Below, one piece after another: positions 1-6,452 of a stretch of DNA of 30,249 bases. The notes beneath the pieces were generated by a model that worked only from the letters and a program-made list of their open reading frames with translations, searched no databases and was not told the origin of the DNA. Position 1 is the stretch's first letter; the number at the start of each line of letters is the position of its first letter. Origin of the DNA: GCA-001735895 sp964488685 (GTDB lineage Bacteria; Pseudomonadota; Gammaproteobacteria; GCA-001735895); assembly GCA_964488685.1 (NCBI GenBank), contig CAZAVY010000036.1, forward strand, positions 1 through 30,249, written 5' to 3'. Made by a program: the position numbers and the translations under genes.

Positions 1-1137
1 GTCACTCACTCCTTAAGCGAAGTCCCGGCTAGCGACTGGGATGCGCTCGGTAACTGCGACTATCCCTTCACGCGCCACTGTTTCCTTTACGGGCTCGAAC
101 TGCATGATTGTCTCGAGCCATTCGGTTGGCACCCGGTTTATTTCCTGATTCATCGCCGGCATCAACTGATTGCGGCTATTCCCTGCTACATCAAGACCAA
201 TTCCTACGGTGAGCTGGTATTCGACCACGCATGGGTTAACGCTTACCAGCGTAGCGGACTCGATTATTACCCAAAACTGGTTTCTGCAATTCCTTATACC
301 CCGGTTACCGGTGACCGTTTTCTAATGAACCTCGAGTTGGCTACCGAATTGGGAGATCAGAAAGTCTTACTTAAATTATTGTGCCAGGCGATCAAGGATT
401 TTTGTAACGATCAGAATTTGAGTTCCTGGCACGTATTGTTTGCGCAAAGAGACGTTGTTGAAACACTCAGTGAATGGGACCTGATGTTACGTAACGACGT
501 GCAGTTTCACTGGCAAAACGATAACTATCAGGATTTCGAAAACTTTCTGTCGAAGCTGAATTCACGCAAACGCAAAAATATCAGAAAAGAACGTCGTAGC
601 GCTGCATCTCAGAAGCTGGACATCATCATGCAACCGGGCGGCAGCATTAGTTCTGTCGAATGGCAACGCATTCACCATCTCTACGCCGGCATATACGACC
701 GAAAATATGGCACCGCGACCCTGACCCGGGCGTTTTTCCAGCACCTGGGCAAACAGATGCCAGACCAGGTAATCGTCGCCAGCGCTCGTGACCAGGGTGA
801 CATGGTTGCGGCATCCCTGTTTTTTCGCAGCAAAACTCACCTCTATGGCCGCGTCTGGGGCTGTAATCGGTATTTCCGTAATCTGCACTTCGAATGCTGT
901 TACTACCAGGGCATCGACTATTGCATCGCGGAGAAACTGCAATGCTTCGATCCCGGTGCCCAGGGAGAACACAAGCTGGCCCGTGGGTTTCTGCCAACCT
1001 TAACCTGGTCGGGTCACTGGATCGCGCACCCCCAGTTTCGCGAAGCCATTGAACAGTTCCTGCGGCAAGAACGTCGTCATATTCAAAACTACCGCGCCGA
1101 CCTACTCAAACATTCACCCTTTAAAGCTACAGTGTGA
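1..1137 (+). CDS. COG3146/DUF482 GNAT-fold acyltransferase-like protein, 5' end cut by window
   Basis: The reading frame is open from base 1 to the TGA at 1135-1137, giving 378 visible residues. An internal ATG at 325 would give only the C-terminal 270 residues. The frame before that ATG is clearly coding and reads like this family: an early DWDAL segment, then PFTRHCFL, GWHPVYF, a YGELVFDHAW stretch and PYTPVTGDR. I therefore treat the gene as starting just left of the window, probably lacking only a few residues. The family (COG3146, DUF482) is usually about 380-390 residues and is related to the GNAT/FemAB acyl-transfer fold. It is often labelled 'peptidogalycan biosynthesis protein', but the substrate is not known to me. 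The C-terminal part holds the conserved RKNIRKERR and FEGQGEHK-like (here DPGAQGEHKLARGF) motifs. It is followed by aat on the same strand after 44 bases. Confidence 0.85.
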   Translation, partial: VTHSLSEVPASDWDALGNCDYPFTRHCFLYGLELHDCLEPFGWHPVYFLIHRRHQLIAAIPCYIKTNSYGELVFDHAWVNAYQRSGLDYYPKLVSAIPYTPVTGDRFLMNLELATELGDQKVLLKLLCQAIKDFCNDQNLSSWHVLFAQRDVVETLSEWDLMLRNDVQFHWQNDNYQDFENFLSKLNSRKRKNIRKERRSAASQKLDIIMQPGGSISSVEWQRIHHLYAGIYDRKYGTATLTRAFFQHLGKQMPDQVIVASARDQGDMVAASLFFRSKTHLYGRVWGCNRYFRNLHFECCYYQGIDYCIAEKLQCFDPGAQGEHKLARGFLPTLTWSGHWIAHPQFREAIEQFLRQERRHIQNYRADLLKHSPFKATV

Positions 1138-1181
1138 TAATGTTTAACCTTAATTAAACTATGTAATTCATTGATTCATAA

Positions 1182-1826
1182 ATGATTCCCTGGCTGGAAG
1201 CAACATCAATTCCGCATTTTCCGGACACCACGGCAGTGCTCACCGATCCGGCAGGTCTGCTTGCCGCCGGTGGCAAACTCAGTATCGAATGGCTGGTAAT
1301 CGCCTATCGACAGGGCATTTTTCCCTGGTTCAGTGAAAATGAACCGATACTGTGGTGGTCACCTGCTCCGCGCACGGTGCTGTACCCTGGTCGCTTTCAT
1401 CAGAGCAGGAGCCTGCTAAAGCTCGCGCGCCAGGCGCGCTATCAGATTACCGTGAACCAGGAATTCAATGCCATTATCGAAGCCTGCGCCACAGAACGCG
1501 AAAATCAGAAAGGCACCTGGATCAATGCACAAATAATTGATGCCTTTATCGCAATGCATCACCAAGGTTTTGCGCATTCGATCGAATGTCGTGACCAGGA
1601 CAAGCTCGTCGGAGGGCTTTACGGCATTGTGCTCGGCCAGGTGTTTTTCGGCGAATCCATGTTCAGCCACAAGGCCAATGCATCAAAACTATGCCTCAAG
1701 TACCTGGTCGATTCCGGTAATTATAAAATGATCGATTGCCAACTGCCGACTGCGCATCTTCAGTCACTCGGCGCCATCGAAATCAGCCGTGAAGAGTTTG
1801 AATCGAGCCTCAATCGCTGGATTTAA
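1182..1826 (+). CDS. aat: Leucyl/phenylalanyl-tRNA--protein transferase
   Basis: Aat moves Leu or Phe from charged tRNA onto the N-terminus of proteins starting with Lys or Arg, marking them for ClpS/ClpAP degradation in the cytoplasm (known for the family). The 214-residue protein carries the family signatures: FPDTTAVLTDPAGLLAAGG near residue 13, GIFPWFSENEPILWWSPAPR at about 46-65, the LVGGLYGIVLGQVFFGESMF block around 142-161 and the NASKLCLKYLV segment after it. The length is slightly below the E. coli protein (234), within the family range. The ATG at 1182 gives the expected N-terminus (MIPWLEA), although no clear Shine-Dalgarno sequence precedes it. It sits downstream of the COG3146 gene and converges on mtkB. 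Confidence 0.96.
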   Translation: MIPWLEATSIPHFPDTTAVLTDPAGLLAAGGKLSIEWLVIAYRQGIFPWFSENEPILWWSPAPRTVLYPGRFHQSRSLLKLARQARYQITVNQEFNAIIEACATERENQKGTWINAQIIDAFIAMHHQGFAHSIECRDQDKLVGGLYGIVLGQVFFGESMFSHKANASKLCLKYLVDSGNYKMIDCQLPTAHLQSLGAIEISREEFESSLNRWI

Positions 1827-1898
1827 AGCATCGCTGCCCTGGGTTTGCCTACTGTGTCATTCCCGTGACCGCATGCCTTTGGACCTTTCCACAACAGA

Positions 1899-1935
1899 GC
1901 GCATTTCTCACCACCGTTGGTGGCGAGAAATGCGC
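1899..1935. terminator. Large perfect hairpin between convergent aat and mtkB
   Basis: Bases 1899-1909 (GCGCATTTCTC) are the exact reverse complement of 1925-1935. Inside them 1911-1915 (CCACC) pairs with 1919-1923 (GGTGG) around a GTT loop, leaving one A/C mismatch. The stem is 16 bp in all and ends one base before the mtkB stop codon. There is no good T-tract directly after it on either strand (only TTTT a few bases on, in the plus direction). It is probably a shared bidirectional transcription end or an mRNA 3'-end stabiliser. Confidence 0.6.
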
Positions 1936-1936
1936 G

Positions 1937-2824
1937 CTAGAGTTTTGCCAGCGCCTCGGCAACTGCAATTCCGAATTCTGACGGCCTGACGATGATTCCA
2001 ACTCCGGCTTCACGCAGAATTTCTACTTTTTCCGCGGCCGATTCACCCGCACCGGTAACAATTGCGCCGGCATGCCCCATGGTACGACCCCGGGGTGCAG
2101 TCAGGCCCGCTATATAAGCCAGCACCGGCTTTGTCATGCCATCACGCACATAGGTCGCGGCCTCCGCTTCCTGGGGCCCACCTATTTCGCCGATCATAAC
2201 CACCAGGTCTGTCTCCGGATCTCGTTCAAAGCGTTTGAGATGATCACGAAACGCGCTGCCGTTGATGGGATCCCCGCCGATCCCGACAGCGGTTGAAATT
2301 CCAATACCCATGGCCTTCATTTGTGAAGCCGCTTCATAACCGAGTGTCCCTGAGCGCCCGATCAAACCGACCTTACCCTGCAGGTAAATATGTCCGGGCA
2401 TGATGCCCATCATGGCTTTGCCGGGGCTGATGGTTCCGGCACAGTTGGGGCCCGTCAGGGTCATGCGGTTTTCGCGCTTGTAGCGGCGCATATAGCGTTT
2501 AACACGCATCATATCCTGTGCGGGAATCCCATCGGTGACGCACACGCAAAATTGAATACCGGCATCCGCCGCCTCCATAATCGCATCTGCCGCAAACGGT
2601 GGCGGTACGAAAACCACGCTCGCCTCGGCACCGGTGTCGCGTACCGCGTCTTTGACGGTGTTGAAAATGGGGCGGTCTAGATGTTTGTCACCGCCTTTTC
2701 CGGGCGTTACCCCGCCAACCACGTTGGTACCGTAGTCAATCATCTGCTGGGCATGGAAGCTGCCGATACGACCGGTGTATCCCTGTACCATGACCGGTGT
2801 TGATTCATCCAGAAAGATACTCAT
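1937..2824 (-). CDS. mtkB: Malate--CoA ligase (malate thiokinase) alpha subunit
   Basis: This 295-residue protein belongs to the succinyl-CoA synthetase alpha family. It shows the CoA-binding N-terminus (VMVQGYTGRIGSFHAQQMI), the TGPNCAGTISPG segment, GRSGTLGYEA and the phosphohistidine loop GHAGAIVTGAGESAAEK. The His of GHAGAI is the residue phosphorylated in the catalytic cycle of this family. On its own it could be SucD. I call it malate-CoA ligase because it overlaps by 4 bp (ATGA) a beta subunit with MtkA-type sequence and lies in one operon with malyl-CoA lyase. The reaction is malate + CoA + ATP to malyl-CoA + ADP + phosphate in the cytoplasm. A clean ATG at 2824 is translationally coupled to mtkA. 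Confidence 0.9.
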   Translation of the reverse strand: MSIFLDESTPVMVQGYTGRIGSFHAQQMIDYGTNVVGGVTPGKGGDKHLDRPIFNTVKDAVRDTGAEASVVFVPPPFAADAIMEAADAGIQFCVCVTDGIPAQDMMRVKRYMRRYKRENRMTLTGPNCAGTISPGKAMMGIMPGHIYLQGKVGLIGRSGTLGYEAASQMKAMGIGISTAVGIGGDPINGSAFRDHLKRFERDPETDLVVMIGEIGGPQEAEAATYVRDGMTKPVLAYIAGLTAPRGRTMGHAGAIVTGAGESAAEKVEILREAGVGIIVRPSEFGIAVAEALAKL

Positions 2825-4023
2825 GGTCGATCCTCGCCGGTACCGGCATTTTTGGCCTGATGCGACATTGCCGCAGCAACTGCCTTTTCGGCCGCCTCGG
2901 CAAGCGTTTCAACGGTAATCAGATCAACATCGCTGTCGGCAAGAATCCGCCTCCCGAGTTCAACATGGGTGCCCGACAGGCGCACCACCACGGGAACCGG
3001 TACATCGAGTTTCCGCATCGCCTGGATCACGCCTTCGGCAACCCAGTCACAGCGGTTTATACCGGCGAAAATATTAACCAGAATCGCATCGACACCTTCA
3101 TCCGACAATACCAGGTTAAACGCCTTGGCTACCCGTTCGGGCGACGCACCGCCGCCGATATCGAGAAAATTTGCGGGCTCGCCGCCGACATGTTTAATCA
3201 TATCCATGGTTGCCATGGCAAGCCCGGCGCCATTGATAATGCAGCCGATATTACCATCGAGACCGACGTAGCTCAAACCTCGGTCAGCAGCGTTCATTTC
3301 ACGCGCGTCTTCCTGCGACTTGTCGCGTAGCTCCGAAATCTGCGGACGACGGAACAGTGCATTGTCATCGAAACCCATTTTGGCGTCGAGTGCGATGATT
3401 CGACCATCACTGGTCACTACCATCGGGTTGATTTCGACCATGGTAGCGTCAAGATCACGAAACGCCCGGTAGCAAGCCTTCAGCGATTTCACCGCCTCGG
3501 CGATTTGACCGGCATCTATGCCGAGCTCAAACGCGATCTCACGGGCCTGAAATTCCTGCATCCCAACGGCAGGTTCGATGGCAACGCGCAGGATTGAATC
3601 CGGGTCGGTGTTCGCAATTTCCTCGATATCTATGCCACCTGAGGGCGATGCCACACACATGATGGTTTCAGAAGAACGATCGAGCACGAAGGCTATGTAG
3701 ATTTCGCGTTCGATATCGGTTGCTTCTTCGATATATAAACGCCCGATCAACTTGCCTTGAGGACCGGTTTGATTGGTTACAAGACGGCGTCCCAGCAGTT
3801 CATTGGCTGCCTCCATAACTTCATTCTCACTCTCGCAAACCTTGATACCACCCACCTTGCCTCGCGCTCCCGAATGAATCTGGGCCTTGACGACCCATTT
3901 CTCGCCTCCGAGTTCCTTGGCGCGGTAGACTGCCTGTTCGGGACTGTAGGCAATGCCGCCTTTGGCGATTGGCATACCAAAATCCGCCAGTATCGCTTTC
4001 GCCTGGTATTCATGAATATCCAT
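2821..4023 (-). CDS. mtkA: Malate--CoA ligase (malate thiokinase) beta subunit
   Basis: The ATP-grasp (beta) subunit that pairs with mtkB. The 400-residue protein begins MDIHEYQAKAILADFGMP, the usual start for this family. The ATG at 4023 is preceded by a good AGGAG ribosome site, so longer readings reaching 4116 are rejected. Motifs visible are KAQIHSGARGK (ATP-grasp), EINPMVV, DAKMGFDDNALFRR, and the long INGAGLAMATMDMIKHVGG and NIFAGINRCDWVAEG segments. The DDNALFRR and MDMIKH stretches match what I remember of methylotroph MtkA better than SucC. It starts 25 bases after the mcl stop and ends by a 4-bp overlap with mtkB, so the three genes look like one mRNA. A succinyl-CoA role cannot be excluded by sequence alone. 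Confidence 0.9.
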   Translation of the reverse strand: MDIHEYQAKAILADFGMPIAKGGIAYSPEQAVYRAKELGGEKWVVKAQIHSGARGKVGGIKVCESENEVMEAANELLGRRLVTNQTGPQGKLIGRLYIEEATDIEREIYIAFVLDRSSETIMCVASPSGGIDIEEIANTDPDSILRVAIEPAVGMQEFQAREIAFELGIDAGQIAEAVKSLKACYRAFRDLDATMVEINPMVVTSDGRIIALDAKMGFDDNALFRRPQISELRDKSQEDAREMNAADRGLSYVGLDGNIGCIINGAGLAMATMDMIKHVGGEPANFLDIGGGASPERVAKAFNLVLSDEGVDAILVNIFAGINRCDWVAEGVIQAMRKLDVPVPVVVRLSGTHVELGRRILADSDVDLITVETLAEAAEKAVAAAMSHQAKNAGTGEDRP

Positions 4024-4048
4024 TGAATTTCTCCTGCCTGGGTAACGA

Positions 4049-4990
4049 TTACTGTTTTGCCTGGATGGCGGCGTCGGTGTTGACAATGTTATCGGCCATA
4101 CGCGCGGAAGCCGCATCGATCATACGCCCGTCGAGTTGCGCTGCACCCTTACCTTGAGCCGCAGCTTGTTCCAGCGCGACCAGTATACGCCGCGCGCGCT
4201 CAACCTCGGATTCATGCGGTGAGAAGGTTTGGTTGGCAAGCTCGATTTGCGATGGGTGAATCGCCCACTTGCCCTCGTAGCCCATGGCGGCACCACGACT
4301 GGCGGCTTCCAGGTAACCATCCGGATCGTTGAAATCACCAAACGGGCCATCGATCGCACGCAAACCATAAGCACGGCAGGCAACCAGCATACGCGATAGG
4401 CCGTGATGCCACTGATCTCCGGGGTATTCCGGATTCAGACCGCCAATATTGGTGGTACGAGCACGACAACTCGCGGCATAGTCAGCAACCCCAAAATGCA
4501 TTGCCTCCATACGCGGACTCGAGGTAGCGATGGCATCGACGTTCACCATGCCCAGGGTAATTTCGATCAGTACTTCCAGCCCAATCCTGTTGTCGAAGCC
4601 CTTGGCGGTTTCGATCTGGGTCAGCATCGCATCAACCATATAAACGTCTGCCGCCACCCCAACCTTGGGAATCAGTATCGTATCCAGGCAAGCACCCGCC
4701 TGTTCGACGACATCGACCAGGTCACGGTACATGTAGTGCGTATCCAGGCTGTTGATTCTTACCGATATGGTTTTGCCCCTGGCGCGCCAGTCAATGTCAT
4801 TCAGCCCCTCAATTATGTTCTTGCGGGCCTGAACCTTATCCCCTGGTGATACCGCGTCCTCGAGGTCCAGAAACACGTAATCGGCCGCGCTGCCGGCTGC
4901 TTTTTCGAACATTTCCGGGTTGGAACCAGGCACCGCCAGCTCGCTACGTTGCAGGCGTTGACGTCCAGGTGAATATTGCGTGTAACTCAT
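4049..4990 (-). CDS. mcl: Malyl-CoA lyase (CitE/HpcH family)
   Basis: A 313-residue TIM-barrel lyase that cleaves malyl-CoA to acetyl-CoA and glyoxylate, or runs the reverse condensation; some members also act on beta-methylmalyl-CoA. Family marks are RSELAVPGSNPEMFEKA near residue 14, DYVFLDLEDAV at about 38-48 (acidic, Mg-binding region), SVRINSLDTHYMYRDLV, EVLIE around 155, FGVADYAAS and the C-terminal KWAIHPSQI. The ATG at 4990 follows GGAG at a good distance; an in-frame start at 5041 would add 17 residues that do not look like the family. It is the first gene of mcl-mtkA-mtkB. With the ligase it links malate to glyoxylate plus acetyl-CoA, as in the serine cycle and related glyoxylate pathways. 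Confidence 0.93.
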   Translation of the reverse strand: MSYTQYSPGRQRLQRSELAVPGSNPEMFEKAAGSAADYVFLDLEDAVSPGDKVQARKNIIEGLNDIDWRARGKTISVRINSLDTHYMYRDLVDVVEQAGACLDTILIPKVGVAADVYMVDAMLTQIETAKGFDNRIGLEVLIEITLGMVNVDAIATSSPRMEAMHFGVADYAASCRARTTNIGGLNPEYPGDQWHHGLSRMLVACRAYGLRAIDGPFGDFNDPDGYLEAASRGAAMGYEGKWAIHPSQIELANQTFSPHESEVERARRILVALEQAAAQGKGAAQLDGRMIDAASARMADNIVNTDAAIQAKQ

Positions 4991-5017
4991 ATTGAATCTC
5001 CAGTAGGCAGCAAGATC

Positions 5018-5034
5018 GCCGTCAGTACGACGGC
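5018..5034 (-). promoter_or_regulatory. Small perfect hairpin in the mcl leader
   Basis: GCCGTC (5018-5023) and GACGGC (5029-5034) form a perfect 6-bp stem with a 5-base loop. It ends about 28 bases before the mcl ATG and just upstream of its ribosome site. There is no T-tract, so it is more likely a leader structure than a terminator. Function not established. Confidence 0.3.
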
Positions 5035-5158
5035 CGAACACCTAGGTTTTAAATAGACCTGAAAAGTATAAATCCGCCTAGGCTTTCTCGATTATCGTTA
5101 AGTCGATATACAGAATTTCAAGAACGACGACAGCTCACCTTAGCGATCGAAATCGATT

Positions 5159-5326
5159 TTAATGCATAACCGCGGTGACAAGCAGGTAGAGAAAAACGCC
5201 ACTCAACCAAAGGTCAATCAACACTAATAGAAAAAACATTTTGCGCTTATCCGGATTCCGTCGAACGCCCAGGGTCAGGTAAACGAAAAATGTCAGGGCA
5301 GCGAGAAGAACAATTACCAGATGCAT
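5159..5326 (-). CDS. Small two-helix membrane protein, unknown function
   Basis: A 55-residue protein starting with ATG at 5326. It begins MHLVIVLLAALTFFVYLTLG (first membrane segment), then a charged loop VRRNPDKRKM, then a second hydrophobic helix from about residue 31 to 53 with an Asp and a Trp inside, and ends in VMH. The positive loop between two helices suggests a hairpin in the inner membrane with both ends outside. The start is 2 bases after the stop of the broken maeB gene, and GAGGA within the last maeB codons is at ribosome-site distance. It was therefore probably coupled to maeB translation before that gene decayed. I do not recognise a family. The hydrophobic pattern and ribosome site make it a credible gene. 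Confidence 0.6.
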   Translation of the reverse strand: MHLVIVLLAALTFFVYLTLGVRRNPDKRKMFFLLVLIDLWLSGVFLYLLVTAVMH

Positions 5327-5328
5327 GT

Positions 5329-5774
5329 CTACTTTTCCTCGGCCCCGATTCTGGCCGCCGCGATAGCGGTCATATTGACCAGTCCACGTACCGTGGTGCC
5401 GGGTGTCACAATGTGTGCAGCAATGTCACAGCCCAGCAGGATCGGGCCAATCGGCACCCCGTCGGTGCCGGCAAAACGTTTGAATAGCACCGCTTTGCCT
5501 TCCATCACCGGCTTGACCGCCATGGCGCCGATATCACCCAGCCCGAGGACCGCGGTGCCTTTGTCACGACCCCGATCAGGTTGGCGCGTGAGGTGTACTC
5601 ACGCGCGGCTCGCGGGTCTTTTTCATTTTCGAGGCAGGGGTAAGCAACCCCGGGGGAGTAAGCCAGGGCGAGATCGCGTTGCGAAGTTAACGGCGTGGTT
5701 GCCTCGATACGCAATTTACCGGGAGTCGGTTTGCGATGGTAATCGAGGGCCTGTTCACGATTATCGTCTGACAT
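5329..5774 (-). pseudogene. maeB: Remnant of NADP-dependent malic enzyme (MaeB type), frameshifted and internally deleted
   Basis: The first part (MSDDNREQALDYHRKPTPGK, then TSQRDLALAYSPGVAYPC and YTSRANLIGVVT) is the N-terminus of a MaeB-type malic enzyme. The frame then breaks near 5559-5560, where one missing base turns the expected NGTAVLGLGDIGAMA into nonsense; shifting frame recovers exactly that motif, followed by KPVMEGKAVLFKRFAGTDG. Directly after this (junction about 5450-5462) the sequence jumps to IGPILLG and HIVTPGTTVRGLVNMTA, which is the far C-terminus of the phosphotransacetylase-like domain of the same enzyme family, ending EEK-stop. Full-length MaeB is about 750-770 residues; fewer than 150 remain. 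The ATG at 5774 follows GGGAG. Malic enzyme converts malate to pyruvate, so this copy cannot work. Confidence 0.88.
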
Positions 5775-5852
5775 GTAGCTGCTCCCGGGAAGATTCACGG
5801 AGTATACGGTGAATCGAAGGCACATTTTTATATTAATCACTCTGTTAATGCA

Positions 5853-6039
5853 TTAGCCCGGAAATTTCATAAATCTGCGCAAAGATCGCGCAGGCCATTG
5901 GTTTCATAAAGAAATGGGATTTCACAAGGAAATTTCCGAAGAAACCTCGTATCCGCGATTACGAGTGACTGAGGAAATATTGCTTGTGGAATCAATAGAC
6001 TAATGAGATTGTGCATGATTTATGAATTTTCCGGGTTAG
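5853..6039. repeat. MITE-like element, copy 1
   Basis: A stretch of about 185 bp ends in 22-base inverted repeats: TTAGCCCGGAAATTTCATAA... at 5853-5874 and its near reverse complement at 6018-6039 (19 of 22 match). A TA dinucleotide is present at each outer end. It encodes no protein. A second related copy lies at 12602-12769. Both share the terminal AGCCCGGA/AATTTCAT core and internal patches: GCGCAGG, TTTCCGAAGAA and CTGAGGAAA, read in the reverse orientation of copy 2. This fits a non-autonomous miniature inverted-repeat element. It fills most of the gap between maeB and the S24-like gene; the remaining bases to 6128 show nothing I can name. Confidence 0.75.
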
Positions 6040-6128
6040 ATTTATTCTGGAACCTTGTGGGCTTGCATCGGGAAGGGCTATTAGATTCACCGAAAAGATA
6101 AGATTCGAAAGCAGCGTTAACCGGGAAT

Positions 6129-6452
6129 TCAGATGTCGTAGCGTTTGTGTTCGCTGCGTCGTTTACCCGAACGTTGACTTATCACGCCGACAATGTCATC
6201 GAGGCCTCCGGTCAGGGGTATTTCCGGCAAATCACCGTTAACAGCCCGCAAGCGATAAATTTCGCGTTCGACAAACAATTGTCTGAATATCATCTCACCC
6301 CGGTGTCTGGCGACCACGTAACAACCCGATTTAACCCTGCCGCCGGGATCGATGAGTATGATGTTGCCGTCGACAAATTCAGGCGCCATGTCATCGCCTA
6401 CCACTCGCAATGCGAAAGGCTCGCTGGCGCTACACGAACTCAGGTCGTCCAT
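6129..6452 (-). CDS. S24/LexA-fold protein lacking the catalytic Ser-Lys pair
   Basis: A 107-residue protein resembling the C-terminal (peptidase/dimerisation) domain of LexA and phage repressors, without any DNA-binding domain. The segment FALRVVGDDMAPEFVDGN matches the GxSM...GD region, but the position of the catalytic Ser is Asp21. The VVARHRGEMIFRQL segment matches the region of the catalytic Lys (TVKRL in E. coli LexA), but Arg57 stands there. Self-cleavage is therefore unlikely, and the domain may serve as a binding or dimer module. The start at ATG 6452 overlaps the end of the ABC transporter gene by 13 bases, suggesting coupled translation; a start at 6488 would overlap more. The C-terminus is basic (SGKRRSEHKRYDI). 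Its job is unknown. Confidence 0.75.
   Translation of the reverse strand: MDDLSSCSASEPFALRVVGDDMAPEFVDGNIILIDPGGRVKSGCYVVARHRGEMIFRQLFVEREIYRLRAVNGDLPEIPLTGGLDDIVGVISQRSGKRRSEHKRYDI

Noticed and set aside
562..972. 136-codon open frame opposite the COG3146 gene
   Set aside because: It is fully antisense to a gene with clear family motifs.
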